DNA of 32,157 nt from CAZMXI01 sp964570205 (GTDB lineage: Bacteria; Planctomycetota; Phycisphaerae; Tepidisphaerales; Tepidisphaeraceae): positions 1 through 32,157 of the forward strand of contig CAZMXI010000035.1 of NCBI GenBank assembly GCA_964570205.1, given 5' to 3'. The notes below the pieces were generated by a model. The model saw nothing but the letters and a program-made list of their open reading frames with translations. It ran no database searches and had not been told where the DNA came from. Each line of letters begins with the position of its first letter. Position 1 is the stretch's first letter. Below are positions 23,101 through 29,805 of the stretch, piece after piece. The position numbers were made by a program, and so were the translations under genes.

Positions 23101-23357
23101 AGGACAGGCGAGACCTGATCGTCGCGATGGAGGATGTTTCGGCGACGGTGCTGAAACTCGACCTGTTGAGGCTGGATGGTCCCTTTGAGCCGGTGGTGGC
23201 CCGCGTGCATATCGCCGGCAAGGGACACAAGAACGACCGGGAAATTGGCGGCTTTACGATCAACTTTCGCGGTCTGGAAGAGGCGCTGAATCATGGTCTG
23301 CTTCTGCAAGGCGCACTGGGTCAACTTCAAGAGCAACTGGAGAAGCATGCGAACTAG
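20157..23357 (+). CDS. ydbH: YdbH-family AsmA-like intermembrane lipid transport protein
   Basis: The 1066-residue protein is anchored by one N-terminal transmembrane helix (about residues 31-54, VLKVLIATVALVLTIQVLLLPLVV). The rest is a long periplasmic beta-rich region. It starts with VQFTVRNASFFSTDLHNVILS and YTLASLLKGRVNAVRLIGAEVQV, typical of AsmA/TamB-like repeating beta-groove proteins. It ends with an amphipathic C-terminus after IPLNISADRLGLSKVLSAFIEGTVAGQGVLYGRLPV, resembling the YdbH C-terminal domain. Assignment to YdbH rather than TamB or AsmA rests mainly on the next two genes, which match YnbE and YdbL in the E. coli order. In E. coli, YdbH bridges the periplasm and with YnbE moves phospholipid to the outer membrane. 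The length exceeds E. coli YdbH (about 880). The ATG at 20157 has no obvious Shine-Dalgarno. Translation of ynbE overlaps the stop by 11 bp. Confidence 0.8.
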   Translation: MVEPQEQPDPEKEKHPRMGWASARKWSARVLKVLIATVALVLTIQVLLLPLVVRKAVSLALAGIGIENVQFTVRNASFFSTDLHNVILSPGQPGRIGAITVDYTLASLLKGRVNAVRLIGAEVQVSFQDGKLDLGPLKIKRSQDGGKSLPFDCVELRASTLALIWEQHRLWVPAEGTIRNQPGDDLALDFAVRLQGTQAQLTGNLSSDATKVDLSLEAANLDTGALSAAVPTKLSLYVPALGRGNLNLKARFTQDQIGRKLSATASANKLRLGGEVLGHRVAATDLGFLAHATFDATFALSDINAELSASRIIIDGELARNVTLKAFTTGSQLSADFLAEGNYWKIRSLQLLAPFPLPAQGDLTVKAGFGIDGSMPQWLVTTLLGRGLDVSALGMATADGSATLTVPLSRPADWRAAASVHASLKSGDLRMLGSGTTLRGLGGSLILEGTASAKGAQAKLLPGTEFWVSEVQSLQVPAEFRKTDQARPLVEVALSDAPADFSLDLADEARPWQLNARSLTVTLPPVAVNAGKGRLSAGDLSATLRLAAKACADAVTIHALDGSQIAVQSIAGGTEDQPLKVEPWKLLLAASAEPLVRVEPADQGFATRVTFSAHAAEAVSATLGAVSAKIGKLDLSGAASMTVGGAAIETRIGLDQTTVSRGSELAITGIVADIPITLGAADGRAGQFRIDSVRYGQTKLPPIVGEAALHDMVARFTARTRLLKDVGELDASGRIDMTTLNGELTARAPRFKIEDTNAIATLVPAVQGNQITGTFALDAAVKLIGGRPAPLITLEMQDAGVANQKAKRSARGISGKVVLDSFSPLTTQGGHEIRVAEAKVGQLSFTNGVFTFRVEDVDKYHLEGMKFDWADGSLYVQSFRLDLDEPSIPLNISADRLGLSKVLSAFIEGTVAGQGVLYGRLPVRVHWPQKRVAGLMRTQWSNPQVELDEGFLYATPDGVRLQFGEPETLIGSALDAGKIAPKDRRDLIVAMEDVSATVLKLDLLRLDGPFEPVVARVHIAGKGHKNDREIGGFTINFRGLEEALNHGLLLQGALGQLQEQLEKHAN

Positions 23358-23595
23358 AGCATGGACCGTCGGGATGATCGGGCTGGCGCTCTTGGCGCCG
23401 GGCTGTGTGAAGGTGCAGGTGGAGCCGCCCAGCAAGCCGATCCACGTCGTTATGGACGTCAACATCCGCATTCAGATCCAGCGCGAACTGGAGAGCTTCT
23501 TCGACTTTGCCGACGAGCCGGAGCAGCCGACGACCCAGCCGCGCACTCAGGTCGGCGGCGAGAATGGCATCATCAACACGGGAGCGGCGTTATGA
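23347..23595 (+). CDS. ynbE: YnbE-like outer-membrane lipoprotein
   Basis: This 82-residue lipoprotein has a short signal peptide ending in ALLAPGC, with lipidated Cys20. After the Cys comes VKVQVEPPSKPIHVVMDVNIRIQIQRELESFF, which follows the YnbE pattern C-x-I-x-V-x-x-P-x-x-PI-x-x-M-x-V. In E. coli, YnbE multimers extend the YdbH beta-groove to the outer membrane. I chose the ATG at 23347 rather than an upstream ATG in the same frame because it starts directly before the signal peptide. It overlaps the ydbH stop by 11 bp, and the ydbL start overlaps its own stop (ATGA). The Gln/Pro/Thr-rich C-terminus (about 55-70) extends beyond the E. coli protein and may be a flexible tail. The gene is easy to miss because of its size. 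Confidence 0.78.
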   Translation: MRTRAWTVGMIGLALLAPGCVKVQVEPPSKPIHVVMDVNIRIQIQRELESFFDFADEPEQPTTQPRTQVGGENGIINTGAAL

Positions 23596-23981
23596 AACGA
23601 TGGACCGGCAGACTGGCGTGCATGATCGGACTGATGGCAGTGCTGGCGGGCGTGGCCGCCGCCGCGGCCGACCGAAAAGCCGAGCTGAGGGACAGCTTCA
23701 AGAAGCGCTATGCGGCGGTTGAGAAACTCAAGGCCGACGGCAAGATCGGCGAACGGTGGGATGGCTACGCAGAAGCGAGGGAGAGTCTCGACGCCAGGGC
23801 CCAGAAGCTGCTGGCCGAGGAAAACGCGGACCGCAAGGAACTGTATGAGCTGCTCTCGAAGGACAGCGACCAGAAAACGCCCCTGATGGTCGGCCAGGTG
23901 AACGCCGAGCGATACTACAAGGAAGCGGCCAAAGGCTACTGGTTCAAACTCAAGAATGGCGAGTGGCGACAGAAGAAGTGA
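23592..23981 (+). CDS. ydbL: YdbL-like periplasmic protein (DUF1318)
   Basis: The 129-residue protein has a signal peptide (CMIGLMAVLAGVAAAAA, cleavage near residue 26). The mature domain follows the DUF1318/YdbL layout: a short Lys-rich helix, KADGKIGERWDGYAEAR, a central VNAERYYKEAAKGYWFKLKNGEWRQKK, and the Trp-basic C-terminal end seen in YdbL (xGxWxxK). In E. coli, YdbL helps YnbE assemble correctly on YdbH. The start overlaps the ynbE stop (ATGA at 23592-23595), so the three genes are one translationally coupled unit. A strong terminator follows 36 bp after the stop. The identity of the weakly conserved middle part is less certain than the position-based assignment. Confidence 0.78.
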   Translation: MKRWTGRLACMIGLMAVLAGVAAAAADRKAELRDSFKKRYAAVEKLKADGKIGERWDGYAEARESLDARAQKLLAEENADRKELYELLSKDSDQKTPLMVGQVNAERYYKEAAKGYWFKLKNGEWRQKK

Positions 23982-24017
23982 CCTCGGTGCGCACGAACGG
24001 TCCGGGGATGAAATGGG

Positions 24018-24053
24018 CCGGCGGCCTTAATCAGAGGCCGCCGGTTTCGTTTT
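24018..24053 (+). terminator. Intrinsic terminator of ydbH-ynbE-ydbL
   Basis: CCGGCGGCCT (24018-24027) pairs perfectly with AGGCCGCCGG (24035-24044) around a 7-nt loop and is followed by TTTCGTTTT. It lies between the convergent ydbL and asnS genes. The minus-strand reading has no comparable T-run, so it mainly serves the plus-strand operon. Confidence 0.85.
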
Positions 24054-24074
24054 CCGGATTTGCCGCAAGGCCGA

Positions 24075-25475
24075 TCAGAATTCGGCGTTGTTCGGGGTGC
24101 GCGGAAACGGGATCACATCCCGGATGTTCGCCATCCCGGTCGCGTAGATGATCGTCCGCTCGAAGCCCAGCCCGAAGCCCGCATGCGGCACCGTGCCGTA
24201 CCGACGCAGATCGCGATACCACCAATACGCCTTCTTATCCAAACCCATCTCATCCATCCGGGCATCGAGCACATCGAGCCGTTCCTCTCGCTGCGAGCCG
24301 CCGATGATCTCGCCGATGCCGGGCGCGAGCACATCCATCGCCGCGACCGTCTTCCCATCGTCGTTCATTCGCATGTAGAACGCCTTGATCTGCTTGGGAT
24401 AGTCCATCACCACGACCGGCCGACCGACGTGCTCTTCCGTCAGGTACCGCTCGTGCTCGGTCTGCAGATCGATGCCCCACTGCACCGGAAACTCGAACTT
24501 CCTGCCGCTTTTCTCGAGCGCTGTCACGGCATCGGTATAGGTCATTCGCTCGAAGCTGGAGCCGATGAACTTCTCCAGGCGATTGATGCAGTCCTTGTCG
24601 ATCCGGTCAGCGAAGAACTTCATGTCGTCCGGCCGCTGCTCCAGCAACGACCTGAAAATGTGCTTCAGGAAATCCTCCGCCAGATCGGCGTCGGCCTTCA
24701 GGTCGGCGAAAGCCACCTCGGGCTCAACCATCCAGAACTCGGCCAAGTGCCGCGGGGTGTTGCTGTTCTCCGCCCGGAACGTCGGGCCGAACGTGTACAC
24801 CTTGCTCAGGGCGCAGGCGTACGTCTCGGCCTCAAGCTGCCCCGAAACCGTCAGGCTCGCCTGCTTGCCGAAGAAATCCTGCGAATAGTCCACCTTTCCC
24901 TCGGGCGTGCGCGGCGGATTGGCCAGATCCAGCGTCGAGACCTTGAACATCTGACCGGCGCCTTCGCAATCGGAGCAGGTGACGATCGGCGCGTGAATCC
25001 AGCAGAACCCGTGCTCGCTGAAATAGCGGTGCACCGCCATCGCCAGCGCGTGCCGCACGCGCGTCACCGCGCCAAACGTGTTGGTCCGCATGCGCAGGTG
25101 CGCGACTTCGCGCAGATATTCATAGCTGTGCTGTTTGGGGGAAATGGGGTAAGTGTCCGGGTCGTCCACAAACCCGACAACCCGCACCGAATCGGCCTGA
25201 ATTTCGACACTCTGCCCTTTGCCCTGCGACTGCACCAGCTTGCCGGTGACGATCACCGAGCACCCGGCGGTGATGCGCAGAATGTCGGATGTGTAATTCG
25301 GCAGCGCGCTCGGCGCTACCACCTGGATGGAGTCGAAGCACGAGCCATCGTTCACGGCAATGAACGAAAAACCCGCCTTGGAATCGCGCCGGGTGCGCGC
25401 CCAGCCCTTGATGGTAACCTGCGACTCCAGCGGCAACTGCCCCTTGAACGCCTGTACGATCGAGATCTCTGCCAT
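24075..25475 (-). CDS. asnS: Asparaginyl-tRNA synthetase
   Basis: AsnS is a class IIb cytoplasmic enzyme that charges tRNA-Asn. The 466-residue length is normal. An N-terminal OB-fold anticodon-binding domain covers about residues 15-105 (VTIKGWARTRRDSKAGFSFIAVNDGS). Class II motif 2 appears as TFGPTFRAENSNTPRHLAEFWMVEPE (about 228-253), and motif 3 as GFGLGFERTI near the C-terminus. AsnS rather than AspS is indicated by the overall pattern, including HAPIVTCSDCEGAG and KQHSYEYLREVAHLRMRTN. A GAAGGAA ribosome-binding site precedes the ATG by about 10 bp. The presence of AsnS implies direct asparaginylation rather than sole reliance on the GatCAB amidation route. The gene stands alone on its strand. 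Confidence 0.95.
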   Translation of the reverse strand: MAEISIVQAFKGQLPLESQVTIKGWARTRRDSKAGFSFIAVNDGSCFDSIQVVAPSALPNYTSDILRITAGCSVIVTGKLVQSQGKGQSVEIQADSVRVVGFVDDPDTYPISPKQHSYEYLREVAHLRMRTNTFGAVTRVRHALAMAVHRYFSEHGFCWIHAPIVTCSDCEGAGQMFKVSTLDLANPPRTPEGKVDYSQDFFGKQASLTVSGQLEAETYACALSKVYTFGPTFRAENSNTPRHLAEFWMVEPEVAFADLKADADLAEDFLKHIFRSLLEQRPDDMKFFADRIDKDCINRLEKFIGSSFERMTYTDAVTALEKSGRKFEFPVQWGIDLQTEHERYLTEEHVGRPVVVMDYPKQIKAFYMRMNDDGKTVAAMDVLAPGIGEIIGGSQREERLDVLDARMDEMGLDKKAYWWYRDLRRYGTVPHAGFGLGFERTIIYATGMANIRDVIPFPRTPNNAEF

Positions 25476-25912
25476 AGCGCGTGGTTCCTTCCGATGTTGG
25501 CGGGCACATCATACCGTCCGAGTCAGGTCCGGCGAAGCGGGCGATTCGGAGATGATGCGCCAGCAGACCGCCGTACGCCGGCAACGACGTTCAAATCACT
25601 CCTTTTCCGTACGAAAAGCAACATATTCGCGATGCGTAATGCTTTCGGATTTCTATTGACTTTGGCCGGCCGCAGTTTACATTTTTGGTGGCGTTGAGAT
25701 TGTGAATGGGCGAAGTCTACCTGCCGCCAGTGTGGGTGGTGTGCCAGGGTAAAACAAGCCATAACCAAATAGAGTACCGCGTCCCTCTTGGGTGACGCCG
25801 TCTCGTGTATAGCAATGAGCCTGACGCGTGCCAGGAGCGTTTCCGCGGTCCCGGGGCTCGTGGATGTCTTCTTCGTTTGCAGTTCTGGAGACGGAGAGTA
25901 GGGAGAAATGTG
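25476..25912. other. Divergent intergenic region between asnS and the first CTERM gene
   Basis: About 440 bp have no ORF of recognisable product. The half next to asnS holds its ribosome-binding site. The middle is AT-rich (25600-25700) and carries a candidate plus-strand promoter. The last 100 bp lead to the CTERM gene and its GGGAGA ribosome-binding site. The leader of about 230 nt is unusually long for this genome, but I could not identify a defined RNA structure in it. Confidence 0.45.
25656..25683 (+). promoter_or_regulatory. Candidate promoter of the first CTERM gene
   Basis: TTGACT (25656-25661) and TACATT (25678-25683) are 16 bp apart, matching the consensus at 5/6 and 4/6 positions, in a locally AT-rich stretch. 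The predicted leader would be about 220 nt. Confidence 0.4.
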
Positions 25913-26587
25913 ATGCAAAAAGGGCTATTGGGCGTTTGTGCCACGGCGGCGTTGAGTTGCATCGTCGCGGTCGCTCCAGCGGAGGCTGGAACGGTCAGCT
26001 ACGATTTTGCGGGCGCAGGACCGGCCGCGCCGGCGACCTTTGGTGCCGGGCCGACGCAGGTATCGGTGTCGGCCTATGAATCAACGGTCATTGACCCGTT
26101 TGACTTCCTTTTCGGCAATTCCCGCCTGGTCACGCAGTCGGCCGACGGTCTTGGCGTCAACGGCACCGGCAGCCTCATCAACAACGATCCCGCCTATGAA
26201 GTGGATGGTCTCGGCCTGAACGAGTTCCTTCGCCTGGACTTTGCCACGGAAGTCGAAATGCTGAGCGCTTTGATCACTCGCGTCGACTCCAACGGCTCGG
26301 ATGGCGTACGCGTCTTCAATCAGGCCGGCGAACACCGGGATTTTCCAGGATTGGCGACGGACCCGACCACGATCCATTTCGCCCAGCCGTTCCGAGGCAC
26401 CGCATTCGTGTTCACCGTCCTGGGCGGAAATGGTTTTCTTGACCCCAATGCCAAGTCCGATTACTCGCTGGGTGGCGTGACCGTGGACGGTGCGAACGCC
26501 GCCCCTGTGCCGTCGGCCGCGTGGAGCGGGCTGGCAATGCTGGCCGTGGTTGGCGGCGCCCACGCGCGTCGTCGCTTGCGGGCGTGA
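25913..26587 (+). CDS. Secreted protein with a degenerate PEP-CTERM-type sorting tail
   Basis: The 224-residue protein has an N-terminal signal peptide (LLGVCATAALSCIVAVAPAEA, cleavage after AEA). Its acidic, Gly/Ala-rich beta-type middle contains FRGTAFVFTVLGGNGFLDPNA. The C-terminal signal reads APVPSAAWSGLAMLAVVGGAHARRRLRA: a VPSA motif, a short hydrophobic helix and a basic end, as in VPxPA/PEP-CTERM proteins. Such tails direct export, cleavage and anchoring by an exosortase; none is encoded here. The frame is open further upstream, but GGGAGA ending 6-7 bp before the ATG at 25913, plus the signal peptide, fix the start. The function of the body is unknown. Related proteins of this kind are envelope or matrix components. 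The next plus-strand gene encodes a similar protein. Confidence 0.85.
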   Translation: MQKGLLGVCATAALSCIVAVAPAEAGTVSYDFAGAGPAAPATFGAGPTQVSVSAYESTVIDPFDFLFGNSRLVTQSADGLGVNGTGSLINNDPAYEVDGLGLNEFLRLDFATEVEMLSALITRVDSNGSDGVRVFNQAGEHRDFPGLATDPTTIHFAQPFRGTAFVFTVLGGNGFLDPNAKSDYSLGGVTVDGANAAPVPSAAWSGLAMLAVVGGAHARRRLRA

Positions 26588-26910
26588 GCGACGCCCTGAA
26601 TCACGTTGGACAGCAAACCTTCGCATGGCCGCACTCATTGCTGTCGGTTTGCGTTTGACTTCGACCAGCCGTGATGTACATATGTAAAGGTGAGAGGGCT
26701 CCTGCGGGTTCCTTTTTCGGTTGGGCGCACAATGGTGCAATCTGGCATCCGCAGGGTCATGTTCCGCGCCTGAGAGGCGCGCACGGGCACCGGCCCGGAA
26801 GTGATAGACCATTAAGCCACCAGGGTGAGCGGTGAACATGTGTTTCATCCGCGTAAGCCCAGCGTTCAGTCCCTGCGGCCAGGATAGTCCCGCGGGAGAG
26901 GAGAAGTATC
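26588..26910. other. Intergenic region with several RNA hairpins between the two CTERM genes
   Basis: There is no ORF I can support. After the first gene, GCAAACC (26613-26619) can pair with GGTTTGC (26646-26652), while GACAGC (26609-26614) can pair with GCTGTC (26640-26645). The two hairpins share bases and exclude each other. A hairpin with a T-run follows at 26695-26717. In the second half CGCGCCT and AGGCGCG (26765-26771 and 26775-26781) form a 7-bp stem. Another short stem, CGGGC and GCCCG (26784-26788 and 26793-26797), lies beside it in the likely leader of the second gene. Confidence 0.45.
26695..26717 (+). terminator. Probable intrinsic terminator of the first CTERM gene
   Basis: An imperfect hairpin (AGGGCTCC, TGC loop, GGGTTCCT, one mismatch and G-T pairs) at 26695-26713 ends in a run of five T (26713-26717). 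It lies about 110 bp after the stop codon. Confidence 0.5.
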
Positions 26911-27525
26911 ATGAGGAATCTTCTGTTTGCCATGGCCGCCGTGGCGATGGTGACCGTCAGTGCCTCGGCTAACTCCGTCAATATCTCGACGGGCGTGGCG
27001 GATTGGACCGTCAACCAGGCCCCCGCCGTCGTCATCAGCCCGACCCACCCCGCATGGAACACCACCCTGGTGGCCGCTGGCGCCAAGTGGATCGGTGTGA
27101 ACAATGTCAACTATGGCACGGTGCCGGATGGAACCTACGTCTACAGCACCGCGCTGAACCTTGATCCGGGCGTCTATGAACTGGACGCCAAGTTCTCCAG
27201 CGACAACGCGATCACGAAAATCATGCTCGGGAACGTGACCCTGTTTGAAGCTTCCGTCGTTAACGGCGGCGAAGGTCTGGCAATCCCGAACAACGTGTAC
27301 AGCTTCAAGTATATCTTCGCGGTGAGCGGCGCGGCCAATAGCCCCAGCGCCCTTGAGTTCACCGTCTTCAACGGGCTGCCGCAGGGCACACCCGCGGATA
27401 ATCCGTCCGGCTTGATCGTCGCCGGCACAGTGACCGCCGTCCCGGTGCCCGCGGCCGCTTGGGCTGGCATGGCTCTGCTGGGCGGGCTTGGCGCGATTCG
27501 CGCTATCCGCCGCCGCGTGGCCTGA
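26911..27525 (+). CDS. Secreted protein with a VPxPA-CTERM sorting tail
   Basis: The 204-residue protein starts with a signal peptide (LLFAMAAVAMVTVSASA, cleavage near residue 20). A single beta-rich domain follows (about 25-165) with WTVNQAPAVVISPTHPAWN, YVYSTALNLDPGVYELDAKFSSDNAITKIMLGN and FKYIFAVSG. This pattern resembles a carbohydrate-binding-like jelly roll, but I cannot name a family. The C-terminal signal is VPVPAAAWAGMALLGGLGAIRAIRRRVA, a clear VPxPA-type exosortase tail: VPVPA motif, Gly-rich helix, RRR. AGGAG 7 bp before the ATG fixes the start. A shared hairpin lies after the stop, toward dxs. An exosortase elsewhere in the genome is required by inference. Likely destination: cell surface or extracellular matrix. 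Confidence 0.88.
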   Translation: MRNLLFAMAAVAMVTVSASANSVNISTGVADWTVNQAPAVVISPTHPAWNTTLVAAGAKWIGVNNVNYGTVPDGTYVYSTALNLDPGVYELDAKFSSDNAITKIMLGNVTLFEASVVNGGEGLAIPNNVYSFKYIFAVSGAANSPSALEFTVFNGLPQGTPADNPSGLIVAGTVTAVPVPAAAWAGMALLGGLGAIRAIRRRVA

Positions 27526-27546
27526 TCCGGTTTTTCTGTGATTTCC

Positions 27547-27574
27547 AGACCCTCGGCCCTGTGGTCGAGGGTCT
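27547..27574. terminator. Hairpin terminator between CTERM gene and dxs
   Basis: AGACCCTCG (27547-27555) pairs perfectly with CGAGGGTCT (27566-27574), a 9-bp stem with a 10-nt loop. On the plus strand it is followed by TCTCGT. The two convergent genes may share it. The T-tract is weak in both directions. Confidence 0.6.
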
Positions 27575-27611
27575 TCTCGTGCGCTGAAAGCAGGGTGATG
27601 CTGCCAGAGGC

Positions 27612-29570
27612 TTATGTTGACAGTGTGTGTGCGCTGGTCAAAGCGGGGGCAGCGCCGACCGCGCTCCGCACCGCGCGGGCGATGCCCTGCTCATCAAGCC
27701 CCACTTCCGCCAACTGCTGGGCGCGGGTGGCGTGGCCGATCAGGCGATCGGGTATGCCAAGACGCACGATGCCCGACGTCGGCAGGTTGTGCGACACGGC
27801 GTGCTCCAGCACGGCCGACCCGAACCCGCCTTGAAGGGAATGGTCCTCGACCGTGATGACCGGACGCCTGCCGCCAAGAACGCGCACCAGCATCTCGCCA
27901 TCCAGCGGCTTGCAGAAACGCGCATCGATCACGCCCACCGACAGGCCATCGGCCTCCAGTTCCTCGGCGGCCGCCATCGCGTGCTGAGCCAGTGCCCCAT
28001 ACACAATGATCGTCGCGTCAGCACCGTCGCGCAGCAGGCGGCTTCGGCCAACCTGCCACGCCTGCCGCGCTGCCGGCCGAAGGTCGTCGTCGATCGCATC
28101 CTCGAAATTGCACGCCGGCACGCTGTCGCGCGGGTACCGAATGGCGCAGGGCCCATCCAGGCTCATCGCCAGCGACAGAGATCGGCTGAGCTCCGCCTCG
28201 TCGCTGGGCGCCATCAGCACCATGCCTGGAATCGGCCGAAGGAACGACTGGTCCATGAACCCATGATGCACCGCCCCATCGTCGCCCACGAATCCGGCGC
28301 GATCCATGCAGACGACCACCGGCAGATGATTCAGTGCCACCTCCTGCCAGAGCTGGTCGAAGGCGCGCTGAGCGAATGTGGAGTAAATCGCCGCCACCGG
28401 CCGAAGGCCCGCCTTGGCCATGCCCGCGGCAATCCCGACCAGATTGCCCTCGGTGATCCCCGTGTCGAAACATCTCGACGGGAACGCCTTCCCGAACTGG
28501 CTCAAACCGGTCCCATCCGGCATGGCCGCCGTCAGCGCCACGACCCGTTCGTCACGCTTCGCCAGGGCGATCAGGGCGTCGGCGAAGGCGGTCGTCCACG
28601 GTCGCCCGCCGCTGGACTTGAGTTCCACCCGACACCCCTCCACCTTGAAACTCGGTGGGCTGTGAAACTTCGTGGGTTCTTCGCAGGTGATCTCGTAACC
28701 GTTGCCCTTGACCGTCTTGGCGTGCAGCAGCACCGGACCATTGACGTGCTTGATCTCCCCCAGCGTGTTGATCAGCCCCGGCACGTCGTGCCCATCCACC
28801 GGACCAAGATACTTGATCCCCAGCGACTCGAATATCTGCCCCGGCCAGATCCCGCTCTTCAGACCTTCCTTCACATGATGCAGCACCGACTCAATGGTCT
28901 GCCCAACGCCCCCCGGCAGCTTGCCGAACAGCTTCTGCGCCAGTTGCTTGGCCTCCTGGTACGTGCTGCTGATGCGGATGCGCTCCAGGTAGGCGGCCAG
29001 CGCCCCCTGCGGCTGGCTGATGCTCATCCCGTTGTCATTCAACACGATGAGCAGTTGCCGGTTAAGCGTGCCCGCGGTGTTCAAACCCTCGAACGCCATC
29101 CCATTGACGATTGAGCCATCGCCAACGACCGCAACCACGTTCGAGTTGCGCTTGAGCAGCGCATCGCCCCTCGCCACCCCGATGGCGGTGCTGATGGCCG
29201 TACCCGCGTGGCCGGTGGCAAACAGATCATAAGCCGACTCCAGGGGCGATGGAAAACCGCTGACTGATCCCTTCTTCCGCAGAGTCTCAAACAACCGACC
29301 GCGACCGGTCAACATCTTGTGGACATAACACTGGTGCCCCACATCCCATAGCAGCCGGTCCGGTCCCAAAGGATAAGGCCCGAAATCGTACACATAGTGC
29401 AGGGCGATGGTCAGTTCCACAACACCCAGGTTGCTGGAAAGGTGCCCGCCGTTGCGGGAGACCGCATCAAAAACGCGCTGGCGGATTTCGGTGCAGAGCG
29501 CGCCCAGCTCGTCCATCGACAGCTTGCGCAGATCCGCGGGACTGGAAATCCGATCCAGAACGGAACTCAT
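27612..29570 (-). CDS. dxs: 1-Deoxy-D-xylulose-5-phosphate synthase
   Basis: Dxs condenses pyruvate and glyceraldehyde-3-phosphate to 1-deoxyxylulose-5-phosphate, the first step of the MEP isoprenoid pathway, using thiamine diphosphate. The 652-residue length is normal. The N-terminal half has HLSSNLGVVELTIALHYVYD and the ThDP motif GDGSIVNGMAFEGLNTAG...LNDNGMSIS (about residues 150-183). The middle transketolase pyrimidine domain has DTGITEGNLVGIAAGMAKAGLRPV and CMDRAGFVGDDGAVHHG. The C-terminal domain ends with VTVEDHSLQGGFGSAVLE. An AAGGAG ribosome-binding site is 6-7 bp before the ATG. It is the last gene of the xseB-ispA-dxs series, although 235 bp separate it from ispA. Confidence 0.97.
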   Translation of the reverse strand: MSSVLDRISSPADLRKLSMDELGALCTEIRQRVFDAVSRNGGHLSSNLGVVELTIALHYVYDFGPYPLGPDRLLWDVGHQCYVHKMLTGRGRLFETLRKKGSVSGFPSPLESAYDLFATGHAGTAISTAIGVARGDALLKRNSNVVAVVGDGSIVNGMAFEGLNTAGTLNRQLLIVLNDNGMSISQPQGALAAYLERIRISSTYQEAKQLAQKLFGKLPGGVGQTIESVLHHVKEGLKSGIWPGQIFESLGIKYLGPVDGHDVPGLINTLGEIKHVNGPVLLHAKTVKGNGYEITCEEPTKFHSPPSFKVEGCRVELKSSGGRPWTTAFADALIALAKRDERVVALTAAMPDGTGLSQFGKAFPSRCFDTGITEGNLVGIAAGMAKAGLRPVAAIYSTFAQRAFDQLWQEVALNHLPVVVCMDRAGFVGDDGAVHHGFMDQSFLRPIPGMVLMAPSDEAELSRSLSLAMSLDGPCAIRYPRDSVPACNFEDAIDDDLRPAARQAWQVGRSRLLRDGADATIIVYGALAQHAMAAAEELEADGLSVGVIDARFCKPLDGEMLVRVLGGRRPVITVEDHSLQGGFGSAVLEHAVSHNLPTSGIVRLGIPDRLIGHATRAQQLAEVGLDEQGIARAVRSAVGAAPALTSAHTLST

Positions 29571-29805
29571 CCTGAACTCCTTATACCGATCGGGCGACTG
29601 ACGCTAAGTGAAAGCAACCCGGGAGCGGCAACAACCTGACCCTGCATTATTGGGGCCCAGACCTGGCTTGCCCATCGCGACAATCACAACGCAGGGCTCG
29701 CTGGCCCGGACGTTCGCTGAAATCCGCGTAAACAGCACGCCAACAGTCCTTTATATCGCTCGGCCCGATGAACGTCCATGTTGTGGACTGGTTAACGCGT
29801 ACCGA
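29571..29805. other. Spacer between ispA and dxs
   Basis: This 235-bp stretch lies inside an otherwise compact gene series. On the minus strand a 40-codon frame starts with GTG behind AAGGA (8 bp spacing) and stops before dxs, but it has no recognisable features. No terminator is evident. The spacer may hold an internal promoter for dxs. Confidence 0.35.

Noticed and set aside
24060..25697. 545-residue plus-strand ORF opposite asnS
   Set aside because: Antisense shadow of a certain asparaginyl-tRNA synthetase gene.
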